From Saprospiraceae bacterium (GTDB lineage Bacteria > Bacteroidota > Bacteroidia > Chitinophagales > Saprospiraceae): a DNA stretch of 15,762 nucleotides. The DNA lies in contig JALVCY010000125.1 in assembly GCA_027009605.1 (NCBI GenBank), forward strand, positions 1 through 15,762, in the 5' to 3' direction. Position 1 is the first letter of the stretch, and each line of letters begins with the position of its first letter. The position numbers and the translations under genes are program-made. Below, piece by piece: positions 1 through 7,631 of this stretch. A model generated the notes under the pieces. It worked only from the letters and a program-made list of their open reading frames with translations. It did not search any database and was not told the DNA's origin.

Positions 1-76
1 ACGTGAGAAAATTTTAGCAAAAACAGGCGCAAAAAGGGCATTTTTTGAACAAAATAGTGGGTACCTAAATAGTTAC
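1..76. mobile_element. End fragment of a MITE-like element (second copy)
   Basis: These 76 bases match 13097-13172, the right half of the complete 163-bp element upstream of ftcD, with about six substitutions and no gaps. The fragment ends in CTAAATAGTTAC, equivalent to the CTAAACAGTTAC terminus of the complete copy. Its other half lies outside the window, so inverted termini and target duplication cannot be checked here. No coding capacity is seen. Confidence 0.75.
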
Positions 77-323
77 AATTTTTCTTAAGTCAAGTCACTG
101 CGGTATTTATCGAAAAGTAAGGGACAAAACCCGACTGAGCCCTTACTGAATTTTTATCTTCTAAAACATATAACCGGCTGAATATCAATTGCTTATTGAT
201 TAGAATGGCGCTTGTCTAACTATATGGTTCGTGGATAAAATTGCTCAGGAAATAGTAAAAACCATTTCCCGAGCTGAAGGAATAAATAAAAATCTGGTGT
301 TAGGGTTATGCAGGGGCGTTCAC
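77..323. other. Non-coding region with one dispersed repeat
   Basis: This stretch lies downstream of the minus-strand T9SS gene. I find no credible gene. It contains a 43-base copy (103-145) of a repeat that recurs inverted near the right edge of the window, and a small hairpin with arms ATCAAT/ATTGAT around 184-200. I could not find a convincing intrinsic terminator for the T9SS gene here. Confidence 0.5.
103..145 (+). repeat. Dispersed repeat, copy 1 (GGGACAAAACCCGACTG family)
   Basis: The segment shares a 12-base exact block (TATTTATCGAAA) and a 17-base exact block (GGGACAAAACCCGACTG) with the reverse complement of 15251-15294, plus the following GCCC. The two copies are about 15 kb apart, in opposite orientation, and both are intergenic. 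Confidence 0.75.
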
Positions 324-2858
324 TTAAATTTTTGAAAAACGGACTATTTGGTTTTGGTTGATTCGGAGATAGTATATCCCTGTGTTTAACATAGAGACAT
401 TCAAATGGCGAAGATTATCCCCTGTTTTTTTCGCAAGAATACGTCCAAAAACATCTATAATTTCAACTTGATGTATCACCTGCTTAGTATCTAATCGAAC
501 TTCATCCTTGGTAGGATTTGGGGTCAATACCACGCCCGTTTGATGGGTATTTGATACGGCTATTATCTGGGAGTAATCCGTTTTTCCATCGAAGTCCACC
601 ATCTTGAGCCGGTAATAACTAAGTTGGGTGGGGGGGCGATGACTAAAATGATAGGTCTGCTCTAGCCGGGTATGGCCATGAGCTTGACGCTGGCCTATCC
701 ATTCCCACCTTAATCCGTCGGTGCTGTATTCAATGTCGAAGTGGGACGTATTTTCTTCGCTTGCTGTGACCCATTGGAGTCGATTGGTTGCTCCGGACGA
801 TTCTCCTGCAAATCGAACCAACTCAACAGGCAACGGAGCCAAACTTACACTACTCGGAAAAAAACTGGAGAAACTATTGACATCAAATTGAAGCGAATAA
901 TCACTACCATAAGCTTGTCCGGCAGTTAATAGAAAGTCACCCGTACCGTCATAGGTTGTCGAACATCCCGACTGACTATTTTTGACTACTTCCAGTTCTG
1001 AGATATTGTTTAGATTGCCATCTGCGTTTACCAAATCATCCAACTCGTTTTGCAAAAGATATAATCTGACAGACACGTTGTTGGCCGGCTGATTGGTGGG
1101 AGTGATGATGATTTTTCGACGTAAGTAAGGTTGCCCCAAGTAAGTACTTACGGGATTAGCCCCTATATAAACTTCTGCTGTAGTCGCCCCTAGATCTTCC
1201 CCGTTTGCCCGGAGCGATGCGATGAGTTTACCGCTTCCGTCTAATATAGGCACCCATTGATTATGGTTTGTATTGTCGATGGTTACGGTTCCGCTTGCGC
1301 AAGTCTCTGCGCCGGGGTCGGCAACAGCATAAGCCCCTTCAAGGCAAAAAGAAGCTTGACCGGGATATTGTTGCTTTCTAAAGACTTGAAGGTATATAGT
1401 TTGCCCAAATGTAACTCCGGATAGGGTGCCATTGGATGAGAAGCAGGCCAATGGGTTGGCTAGGTCAGCCGGGGTTTGTGGACATCCATCATAAAAGGCA
1501 AACTTATCAAAGAAGTCTGCATTTTTGACTAAAATATCTCCATCTATCGGGGAGTCAAAAACAAACCACGCATCTGTAAAGGGACTATTTTCACAATTCG
1601 GTGTGCTACTGCTTTGGGTGGCACCCCTGAGCTCTACGCTTTGGGTAGCCCCTGTACAAGTGGTACTTATGGAAACGGGGGCAGCCGCCGCACAATCATC
1701 ATTCAAAATCTGCGCAAAAGGTTGGATAGTAAAATTGACACTACCCGGATAGGCATTTCTTCGCCAAGCCCTAAGCCGGTAGCTGGTTCCGTTCGTCAAT
1801 GAAAATAGGAAGCCTTTATGGTTAAAACAGCTCAATTCTGTCCCTCCACACGCATCATATAAGGCAAAGCCATCAAGATAGTCTCCGGAGATATAGACAT
1901 TGCCGTCCACCGGCATCGTAAAGCTATACCATACATCGTTAATCGCTCCGCCTTCACAGGAAGGATTGGTGGCACTTTGCGTTGCACCTTGAGTTTCTTG
2001 GGCAACCGAAGTGGCTGTGCCTACGGTCAAACTAATGGCCGTAGGATTGACGCACTCATCATTGGCCGCTTGCGCAAAAGGCCGGATAGTAAAATTGACA
2101 CTACCCGGATAGGCATTTCTTCGCCAAGCCCTAAGCCGGTAGCTGGTTCCGCTTGTCAAGGAAAATAGGAAGCCTTTATGGTTAAAACAGCTCAATTCTG
2201 TCCCTCCACACGCATCATATAAGGCAAAGCCATCAAGATAGTCTCCGGAGATATAGACATTGCCATCCACCGGCATCGTAAAACTATACCACACATCGTT
2301 AATTGCTCCGCCTTCACAGGAAGGATTGTTGGCACTTTGCGTAGCACCTTGAGTTTCTTGGGCAACCGAAGTGGCTGTACCTTCTGCCAGACTAATAGGC
2401 GTAGCACTATTGCACTCATCATTGGCCGCTTGCGCAAAAGGCCGGATAGTAAAATTGACACTACCCGGATGGGCATTTTGTCGCCAAGCTCTAAGCCGGT
2501 AGCTGACTCCGTTTGTCAATGAAAATAGGAAGCCTTTGTTGTAAAAACAGCTCAATTCTGTCCCCCCACATGCATCATATAAGGCAAAGCCATCAAAATA
2601 GTCTCCGGAGATATAGACATTGCCGTCCACCGGCATCGTAAAGCTATACCACACATCGCTAATCGCTCCACTTTCACAAGAAGGAGCGGTCGCACTTTGC
2701 GTAGCACTTTGAATATCTTGGACAACCGAAGTGGCTGTGCCTACGATCAAACTAATGGCCGTAGGATTGACGCACTCATCATTGGCCGGTTGGGCAAATA
2801 AAAATAAGGGAAAGGAAAAAAGGAGGAATACAAGTTGAATTCGTAAGGTCATTCTCAT
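324..2858 (-). CDS. Secreted repeat protein with T9SS type A C-terminal sorting domain
   Basis: An 844-residue exported protein. Residues 1-22 are a signal peptide (hydrophobic core VFLLFSFPLFLFA, likely cleavage before Q23). Three near-identical 120-residue domains follow (about 24-143, 144-263, 264-383), each opening ANDEC and containing DVWYSFTMPVDG, GFALYDACGGTELSC and YRLRAW. A fourth, diverged copy covers about 384-512 (NDDC, TDAWFVF, FAFYDGC). A non-repeated region then leads to residues about 776-844, which look like a type IX secretion sorting domain: VVLTPNPTKDEVRL, VEIIDVFGRIL, GIYYLRI and a basic end. In that family the domain directs export across the outer membrane and is then removed or replaced by an anchor. 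The repeats resemble beta-sandwich adhesin or glycan-binding modules common in Bacteroidota surface proteins, but the ligand is unknown. The ATG at 2858 fits the signal peptide; Met3 is a possible alternative. Confidence 0.92.
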   Translation of the reverse strand: MRMTLRIQLVFLLFSFPLFLFAQPANDECVNPTAISLIVGTATSVVQDIQSATQSATAPSCESGAISDVWYSFTMPVDGNVYISGDYFDGFALYDACGGTELSCFYNKGFLFSLTNGVSYRLRAWRQNAHPGSVNFTIRPFAQAANDECNSATPISLAEGTATSVAQETQGATQSANNPSCEGGAINDVWYSFTMPVDGNVYISGDYLDGFALYDACGGTELSCFNHKGFLFSLTSGTSYRLRAWRRNAYPGSVNFTIRPFAQAANDECVNPTAISLTVGTATSVAQETQGATQSATNPSCEGGAINDVWYSFTMPVDGNVYISGDYLDGFALYDACGGTELSCFNHKGFLFSLTNGTSYRLRAWRRNAYPGSVNFTIQPFAQILNDDCAAAAPVSISTTCTGATQSVELRGATQSSSTPNCENSPFTDAWFVFDSPIDGDILVKNADFFDKFAFYDGCPQTPADLANPLACFSSNGTLSGVTFGQTIYLQVFRKQQYPGQASFCLEGAYAVADPGAETCASGTVTIDNTNHNQWVPILDGSGKLIASLRANGEDLGATTAEVYIGANPVSTYLGQPYLRRKIIITPTNQPANNVSVRLYLLQNELDDLVNADGNLNNISELEVVKNSQSGCSTTYDGTGDFLLTAGQAYGSDYSLQFDVNSFSSFFPSSVSLAPLPVELVRFAGESSGATNRLQWVTASEENTSHFDIEYSTDGLRWEWIGQRQAHGHTRLEQTYHFSHRPPTQLSYYRLKMVDFDGKTDYSQIIAVSNTHQTGVVLTPNPTKDEVRLDTKQVIHQVEIIDVFGRILAKKTGDNLRHLNVSMLNTGIYYLRINQNQIVRFSKI
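1710..2789 (-). repeat. Three tandem 360-bp repeats inside the T9SS gene
   Basis: Three in-frame units of exactly 360 bp occupy 2789-2430, 2429-2070 and 2069-1710. Comparing 1741-2100 with 2101-2460 by eye gives about 21 differences in 360, and only about four in the first 180. Unit 1 is more diverged. A fourth, much older unit follows (about 1709-1320). Confidence 0.93.
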
Positions 2859-2890
2859 ATTTTATGTTTTTTGCGGTAATTAGATGAGTA

Positions 2891-2898
2891 CAAAGATT
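2891..2898 (-). promoter_or_regulatory. Possible -7 box for the T9SS gene
   Basis: The minus strand reads AATCTTTG here, one mismatch from the Bacteroidota -7 consensus TAnnTTTG. It is 33 bases upstream of the start codon. No TTTG box is found at the usual upstream distance, so this is a weak call. Confidence 0.3.
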
Positions 2899-3023
2899 GG
2901 CATTCCCAAGACCAAATAAATCCCAAAAAATATGTATTTCGCAATATCTATGTATTCACGTATTATGCGTGTGTGCTAAATAGTGGAGAATGTACCTGTT
3001 GCGATTGTTTTTTTGCCGCCAAA

Positions 3024-3065
3024 AAGCAAGCTTATAAGGGGCGTTAGCCCTATTGATTGACCGAA
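3024..3065 (+). repeat. GGGGC(K)TTAGCCC repeat, copy A
   Basis: A 42-bp unit beginning AAGCAAGC and containing TATAAGGGGC and ATTGATTGAC. It matches 3235-3276 at all but about five positions. The centre can form a small hairpin, GGGC/GCCC. No coding capacity. Confidence 0.8.
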
Positions 3066-3139
3066 AGAAGAGTCTGCTCCGAAAAGTCCACGTTGCCAGA
3101 AATTAAAGCACGGAACAAAATTTTATTTGGTTACCATAC

Positions 3140-3157
3140 TCCCGATAGCTATCGGGA
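3140..3157. repeat. 18-bp perfect palindrome TCCCGATAGCTATCGGGA
   Basis: The sequence is perfectly self-complementary over 18 bases. The core CCCGATAGCTATCGGG is, from general knowledge, a heavily repeated intergenic palindrome in many Bacteroidota genomes. Its role (terminator, protein-binding site or iterated selfish palindrome) is not settled by this window, where I noticed it once. Confidence 0.75.
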
Positions 3158-3234
3158 TTTTCGGAAAGCTACTGTACAAACACAAGTCGTATGAAAAAAA
3201 ACAATATGTAGTCAGGTAGATTTTCACGGACAGG

Positions 3235-3319
3235 AAGCAAGCCTATAAGGGGCTTTAGCCCCATTGATTGACTAAACAAAAATAGAAAAAATGCGGCTAA
3301 AGCCGACTCCCTGCTTGGG
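3235..3319 (+). repeat. GGGGCTTTAGCCCC repeat, copy B with inverted partner
   Basis: Bases 3235-3276 repeat copy A. Bases 3291-3319 then read as a diverged reverse-complement copy, with CGGC-TAAA-GCCG in place of GGGGC-TTTA-GCCCC and TGCTT pairing back to AAGCA. The whole could fold into a stem with two side hairpins. This suggests a small non-autonomous repeat element of the REP type. Confidence 0.65.
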
Positions 3320-3476
3320 TTTTTACACGAACATTGTCCGCCCCTAAACAGCACGTGCTCCGGTAGTGTGGATTGTGAAGGTGATGATTAATTTTAAACC
3401 CTGTCTTTAGGGGCATTGCAAGGAAGCCTTACAGGTGATGCTCCCCACATTACCATAATTCTTGCCGAAGCCTTAG

Positions 3477-3821
3477 TTAGGTCATTTGCTTAAAAATGGG
3501 GATAAGAATTAAGATGCCCAAAAGAATGGATAAAAACAAGCCAAGCAGTAGGAGCAAAGCCCATATCCACCAGTTTGAAGATTCCCACCATATTTTGTAG
3601 AGTCCTTTTTTTCTATGTTTGGAATGGGCATATTTTCGTTTGGCTATTTTTAATGCAAGTTTTTCCTTAAAAGACCATCTTTTTTGCCGAAAGGTATGGT
3701 TGCTTTCCTGTGCAAATTTACTAGCCACTACCGCACCCGCCCCTGTCGGAGCAAGCCATCCAATAAAAAATAGCAGGAACACTAAATAATTTGTTCGATG
3801 GAGAATGGATGAATTTCTCAT
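3477..3821 (-). CDS. Small membrane protein, unknown function
   Basis: A 114-residue protein. Residues about 11-30 form a hydrophobic signal or membrane segment (YLVFLLFFIGWLAP, then GAGAVVA). Residues about 46-70 are strongly basic and contain RWSFKEKLALKIAKRKY. Residues about 88-110 form a second membrane segment (WALLLLLGLFLSILLGILIL). The FKEKLALK-type helix is common in short Bacteroidota exported or membrane proteins of unknown function; I know no assigned role. The ATG at 3821 is preceded by promoter-like boxes at 3844-3872. It lies alone between two intergenic regions and is read in the same direction as its neighbours. The two hydrophobic segments, one at each end of a basic linker, make a real gene more likely than chance, but function cannot be given. 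Confidence 0.7.
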   Translation of the reverse strand: MRNSSILHRTNYLVFLLFFIGWLAPTGAGAVVASKFAQESNHTFRQKRWSFKEKLALKIAKRKYAHSKHRKKGLYKIWWESSNWWIWALLLLLGLFLSILLGILILIPIFKQMT

Positions 3822-3843
3822 GAAAATAGTTTTCCGGAAGGTA

Positions 3844-3872
3844 CAAAAAAATGATGTAATCTACCCGTCAAA
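3844..3872 (-). promoter_or_regulatory. Possible promoter of the 114-residue membrane protein gene
   Basis: On the minus strand a TTTG (3872-3869) is followed after 17 bases by TTTTTTTG (3851-3844), one mismatch from TAnnTTTG. The spacing is slightly short for the Bacteroidota -33/-7 pair. The start codon is about 23 bases downstream of the -7 box. Confidence 0.35.
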
Positions 3873-3963
3873 ACCGAAGTTGGGGCTAAAAAAGAAGTAT
3901 TGAATTTACGCCGTTTAATACTCTGATTTGTAATAGGATAGGCATTGCTTACACAAAGAAAGG

Positions 3964-4001
3964 AAAAAACGGACACCTAGCAAATAAGCTAAGTGTCCGT
4001 T
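3964..4001 (-). terminator. Intrinsic terminator of the outer-membrane barrel gene
   Basis: On the minus strand a perfect 9-bp stem (AACGGACAC with GTGTCCGTT) is extended, across one mismatch, by TAGC/GCTA around a six-base loop, and the T-run is TTTTTT at 3969-3964. It lies about 56 bases past the stop codon at 4057. This is a standard rho-independent terminator shape. Confidence 0.88.
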
Positions 4002-4056
4002 AGGAAAGATGCCAGAATCTGTTATGTTATTGGCAAGAATCAGTCATCATTAAATA

Positions 4057-4770
4057 TTATTCTTCTTTCCCAAAATAGTAAGTACCGGATATGGAGAATA
4101 CTCGGTAATTCATTGTAATGTCAATGTCGAGATCCAAGGGGTCTCCAGTTTCTTCATATTTTGGCTGGATGTCGCCTAAGCCCAAGGAGTAGCTCGCATT
4201 TAGTAATACAGGACCAACTTGATACCCGACGCCAAAATCAAGCCCATAGTCGATGGCATTAAAATAATAAGTATCATCATCATCATCTAAATTGATGGTC
4301 TTTGTGGTAGGTTTTAAATCTTCTAATTCGACCTTGCCATCATATTTCCATTTATTAACACCGGATAGGCCGTAAGCAAGGTAGGGCCCCGCAAAGACTT
4401 GAAATTGATTCTTGTGGTAGATTAGGTGGAAAGGAGCTTCTAGGTAGGATAAGAAGTACCTATCATATTCACCGGGTTCCAAGTCTTCGCCTTCGGCAAA
4501 ACCTTTTCTGCTGAATAATAATCCGGTCTCTAAATTCAAGTTTTCGGATAAAGGAAATGCGACAATTCCGCCAATGTGAAATGCAGTTATTTTTTTAGTT
4601 TTATAGTCACCTTCCAAAATATCTGAGTCTTCGCCTGTAATGTTAACGTGAATGTCAGATAAACCAACGCCCGCTTTTAGCCCAAATCGGGCTTGTGCTT
4701 TAGCCTGTTGATTAACAAAAAGGATGGTTGTGAAAAAAAATAATCTTAAAATGTTTTTCATGCTTTTCAT
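4057..4770 (-). CDS. Outer-membrane beta-barrel protein (OMP_b-brl_2 / PorT-like)
   Basis: About 237 residues from the chosen start. An N-terminal signal peptide (MKSMKNILRLFFFTTILFVN, then QQAKAQA) precedes a protein of alternating strands typical of the small porin-like barrels of Bacteroidota: RFGLKAGVGLSD, FHIGGIVAFPLSENLNLETGLLF, YLEAPFHLIY, QVFAGPYLAYGLSG, IDYGLDFGVGYQVGPVLLNASYSLGL, and the closing strand FSISGTYYFGKEE with an aromatic near the end. Such proteins sit in the outer membrane; their cargo is usually unknown. A run of five Asp (DDDDDT), coded by a short GAT repeat, lies in a predicted loop. An upstream extension to 4806 would need a TTG start and place 12 extra residues before the signal peptide, so I prefer the ATG at 4770 (4761 is also possible). 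A terminator follows the gene. Confidence 0.88.
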   Translation of the reverse strand: MKSMKNILRLFFFTTILFVNQQAKAQARFGLKAGVGLSDIHVNITGEDSDILEGDYKTKKITAFHIGGIVAFPLSENLNLETGLLFSRKGFAEGEDLEPGEYDRYFLSYLEAPFHLIYHKNQFQVFAGPYLAYGLSGVNKWKYDGKVELEDLKPTTKTINLDDDDDTYYFNAIDYGLDFGVGYQVGPVLLNASYSLGLGDIQPKYEETGDPLDLDIDITMNYRVFSISGTYYFGKEE

Positions 4771-4890
4771 GTTTTGTTTATTTATGAAGTTAGTTATGTC
4801 TAGCAAATACCTAAATGAATAGCTTTTATTTGAGCTATAGAAGTGTTTGGTTTATCTAATAACCACCTTCATTTTAAATGATTATCGATG

Positions 4891-4898
4891 CAAAAGTA
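4891..4898 (-). promoter_or_regulatory. Possible -7 box for the barrel gene
   Basis: The minus strand reads TACTTTTG, a full match to TAnnTTTG, about 120 bases upstream of the chosen start. No TTTG box is found at the expected distance. If used, the leader would be about 115 bases long. Confidence 0.3.
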
Positions 4899-4983
4899 AG
4901 CAAAAAAATATTCTTGGGGAGTGTTTTTTGCGAAAAGTTATGCAGCAATTTCTTATTTGGAAATCTAATGGCGAAGCCGCCTG

Positions 4984-5036
4984 ACCACTAAGGTCACGCA
5001 GAAAACACTAAGACTGCACTAAGACGTCTAAGTGGT
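4984..5036 (+). repeat. CACTAAG-type repeat cluster
   Basis: It contains CCACTAAGG, AACACTAAG and GCACTAAG at roughly 12- to 18-base spacing, then an inverted CTAAGTGG. The block ACACTAAGACTGCACTAAG matches 18 of 19 bases of a block at the right end of the window (15461-15479). The family is dispersed and intergenic. Confidence 0.7.
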
Positions 5037-5106
5037 TCGGTGCATTTAAAGCTTAATCCTTGACCCAATTTGATGCTGGGAACTGCTGAACCGGAATGCC
5101 AAAGCC

Positions 5107-7569
5107 TTAGTGGCGTTTGCCAAAGACACGTTGCCACCATTTCGCTCGTTTCTTTTTCTTTTTACGTCGGTGTCCGGCTCTTTGCTTTCGCTTGGCTTTC
5201 CTTTTTTTGGCTCGTTCTCTTTGTTCGCGGAGTACTCTATCGAGAATCCCTTCATCTCCGGGCAGGAGTTCGACTTCCGGCTCTTCGACAATGAGCGATT
5301 CGACAAAAGAAGGACAATTGAGCATTTGCGCAAGCGAGTCGGGCAAAGGTGGAAAAGGCCTAGGGTGATATTTGCGTAAGCTCTTATCATTTACAATCTG
5401 CTTCATCGTCAGCCCCCAAATGGGAAGAGCTGTATTGGCTCCTTGCCCCAAAGCTAACGACCTGAAACGGACAGACGGGATTTCTCCTCCCACCCACACA
5501 CCTAGTGCCAATCTCGGGGTGTAACCGATAAACCAACCGTCAGACTGCCCTTGTGTCGTTCCGGTTTTTCCTGCAATACCTTTGGGCAGGTTGTAGCGAG
5601 TATGTAGCCGCCGGGCAGTTCCACTATCCACAACCATTTCGAGCATATTGGTCATCAAGGCGGAGATGGAAGGTTTGAGTCCTTGGACAAAGTTCTTTTT
5701 TTGATCAAATTGAATCAATGTGTCGCCTTCCGCCGTCTCGATTCTAGTCAAGTAAAAGGGGGCTTTTACTTGACCCTTTCGGGCAAATGTAGAGTACAAG
5801 GTGACTAGGTCTTCCAAGGAGCCGTCCATCGAACCTAAAGCAATGGACGGTACTTTGGGGATGACACTCTTAAATCCATTGGTGTGTGCAAGCGAAATGA
5901 CCGGTGCAATTCCTGCTTCTTGAACCATGCGTACTGCCGCCACATTGACGGAGTGAGCCAAAGCCCCGGACATAGAGTAGTAGCCGCCGTAGTGGCCTTC
6001 GGCATTGTTTGGCGTCCATAGCTTGTCATCATCCACGATGGTCAAAGAGTCATTGGAGATGTACTCACAAGGGCGGCGGCCTGCGCGCAGTGCTGCCGCA
6101 TAGACTACAGGCTTAAATGTGGAGCCTACTTGCCGCTTGGCTTTGACATGGTCGTATTTTAGGTGGTGGAAATCAATTCCGCCAACCCAAGCTTTGACAG
6201 CACCCGATTGTACATCTAATGCCAAGACTCCGGTGTTCAATAGCGAAAGATAGTGTACAATTGAGTCCTTAGGGGAGATAAGCGTGTCTCTAACACCCCG
6301 CCAAGTAAAAACCTGCATCTGCGTAGAGTCTAAAAAACTGCTAAAAATGCGGTCTTTAGTCCAGCCGGCTTGCTTGAGTCTTTTATACCGTTCAGACTGC
6401 TTCATAAAAGGTAAGATGGCCTTTGATTTTTTCCAAGGTTTGCGTCGCTTACGCCAATGTTTGTTAAATATTTTTTGGAGCTTGCTCAGGTGAATGGCTA
6501 CGGCTTTTTCGGCATAGCGCTGAATGCGTGAATCTATCGTTGTGTAAATTTTTAGTCCATCTGTGTAGAGATTATAAGTAGTACCGTCCTCTTTGTCAAA
6601 TTGCTTCAGCAGTGCGTCCACATCTCGGCGCAATTGTTCTCTAAAATAAGTGGCTTCTCCTTCGTTACTGCCTTCTTTGTGGTATCGAATATCAAGTGGT
6701 TTGTCCTTCAATTTGGCCATTTGTTCCGGCGTTAGATAGCCGTTGCGCTCTAATTGGTGCAGTACGACATTTCGGCGTTTTATAGCCTTTTTGGGATGTC
6801 TGATAGGACTATAAGCACCGGTACCCTTGAGCATGCCTACGAGCAAAGCCGCTTCTTCTACCTTCAAATTCGCTGCATGTTTGCCAAAATATCGGTTCGC
6901 AGCGACTTCAATACCGAATATCCTGTTTCCGAAAGGAACGGTGTTGAGATAGAGCTCAAGCAATTCATCTTTGGAATAGACCTTCTCCAGTCGCCTAGAG
7001 ATAAATATTTCCTTAAATTTGATGACGGGAATCGTCAAGAATCCATAGCTCTTTCGCTTAAAAATATTCTTGATGAGCTGTTGGCTAATGGTGCTTCCCC
7101 CACCGGTATTTTTGCCCATTAGGATGGTCTTGAAAAGGACTCGGCTCAGACTCCGGAAATCAACGCCTTTGTGCTTAAAAAAACGCTCATCTTCGGTGGC
7201 CACCAAAGCATGAATCACATGTGGAGAGATACTATCAATGTCCACGAAGATTCGGTTTTCCAAGTAGTATTTTCCGATTAGTTTGCCATCTGCCGTATAG
7301 ACTTCGGAAGCGACGCGCGTATTGATTTTTTTTAGATCATCTTTGGAGGGTAAGTCCCCGAATGCCCCCCAATAGACAGCTGCCGCAAAACCTATCAAAA
7401 AGAGTACCAGCAAAACCCCCGCCCAAAAGCCTAGACGAAGTGTCCAAAATAAATAGGGGTGTTTTTCCCGAAAGGCGGCCTTCTTGTGGCGGAGACGATG
7501 TCTTGCTTGCGCAAAAAAAGACCGTTTGTTGGCGGGATCCTGATGGTTGTTGGCTGGGCTATTGGTCAT
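5107..7569 (-). CDS. mrcA: Class A penicillin-binding protein (glycosyltransferase-transpeptidase, PBP1A type)
   Basis: A bifunctional peptidoglycan synthase of about 820 residues, anchored in the inner membrane with its catalytic domains in the periplasm. Numbering from the ATG at 7569: a basic cytoplasmic tail, a membrane segment at about 43-68 (FWAGVLLVLFLIGFAAAVYW), then a GT51 glycosyltransferase domain with the catalytic-Glu motif ATEDERFFKHKG (E126), GGGSTISQQLIKN and LLELYLNTVPFG. The transpeptidase domain carries the active-site S483-TFK (RQVGSTFKP), the SVN motif at about 540-542 and KTGTT at about 668. It ends in a long Arg/Lys-rich tail. A longer reading to 7614 needs a TTG start lying upstream of the probable -7 box, so I chose the ATG. 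The stop codon falls inside a CACTAAG-like repeat. The gene symbol follows the E. coli family name and is by homology of motifs only. Confidence 0.96.
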   Translation of the reverse strand: MTNSPANNHQDPANKRSFFAQARHRLRHKKAAFREKHPYLFWTLRLGFWAGVLLVLFLIGFAAAVYWGAFGDLPSKDDLKKINTRVASEVYTADGKLIGKYYLENRIFVDIDSISPHVIHALVATEDERFFKHKGVDFRSLSRVLFKTILMGKNTGGGSTISQQLIKNIFKRKSYGFLTIPVIKFKEIFISRRLEKVYSKDELLELYLNTVPFGNRIFGIEVAANRYFGKHAANLKVEEAALLVGMLKGTGAYSPIRHPKKAIKRRNVVLHQLERNGYLTPEQMAKLKDKPLDIRYHKEGSNEGEATYFREQLRRDVDALLKQFDKEDGTTYNLYTDGLKIYTTIDSRIQRYAEKAVAIHLSKLQKIFNKHWRKRRKPWKKSKAILPFMKQSERYKRLKQAGWTKDRIFSSFLDSTQMQVFTWRGVRDTLISPKDSIVHYLSLLNTGVLALDVQSGAVKAWVGGIDFHHLKYDHVKAKRQVGSTFKPVVYAAALRAGRRPCEYISNDSLTIVDDDKLWTPNNAEGHYGGYYSMSGALAHSVNVAAVRMVQEAGIAPVISLAHTNGFKSVIPKVPSIALGSMDGSLEDLVTLYSTFARKGQVKAPFYLTRIETAEGDTLIQFDQKKNFVQGLKPSISALMTNMLEMVVDSGTARRLHTRYNLPKGIAGKTGTTQGQSDGWFIGYTPRLALGVWVGGEIPSVRFRSLALGQGANTALPIWGLTMKQIVNDKSLRKYHPRPFPPLPDSLAQMLNCPSFVESLIVEEPEVELLPGDEGILDRVLREQRERAKKRKAKRKQRAGHRRKKKKKRAKWWQRVFGKRH

Positions 7570-7601
7570 GGTTTGGGCAAAAAATGAGAAAAAGGAATAC
7601 G

Positions 7602-7631
7602 CAAAGATGAGCAAAAATACAACAACGCAAA
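7602..7631 (-). promoter_or_regulatory. Probable promoter of the PBP gene
   Basis: On the minus strand TTTG (7631-7628) is followed after 18 bases by CATCTTTG (7609-7602), one mismatch from the Bacteroidota -7 box TAnnTTTG at close to the usual spacing. Transcription would begin near 7596, downstream of the TTG at 7614, which supports translation from the ATG at 7569. Confidence 0.5.

Larger units (their letters stand above)
2859..3476. other. Repeat-rich intergenic region
   Basis: This 618-bp stretch has no credible gene. It holds two direct copies and one inverted partial copy of a GGGGC-TTTA-GCCCC repeat, and an 18-bp perfect palindrome at 3140-3157. The part next to 2858 carries the presumed promoter of the T9SS gene. 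Confidence 0.6.
4771..5106. other. Intergenic region between barrel and PBP genes
   Basis: No gene is supported here. The region contains the presumed promoter of the barrel gene and a cluster of CACTAAG-type repeats (4984-5036) immediately downstream of the penicillin-binding protein. I see no convincing poly-T terminator for the PBP gene. Confidence 0.5.

Noticed and set aside
4771..4806. Longer start of the barrel protein (TTG at 4806)
   Set aside because: It would add 12 residues before a complete signal peptide that begins naturally at the ATG of 4770 or 4761.
4784..5036. CACTAAG cluster considered as a CRISPR array
   Set aside because: Units are about 7-9 bases with irregular spacing and no unique equal-length spacers or cas genes.
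7570..7614. Longer PBP start (TTG at 7614)
   Set aside because: The added 15 residues precede the expected cytoplasmic tail, and the probable -7 box at 7602-7609 would place transcription start downstream of that codon.
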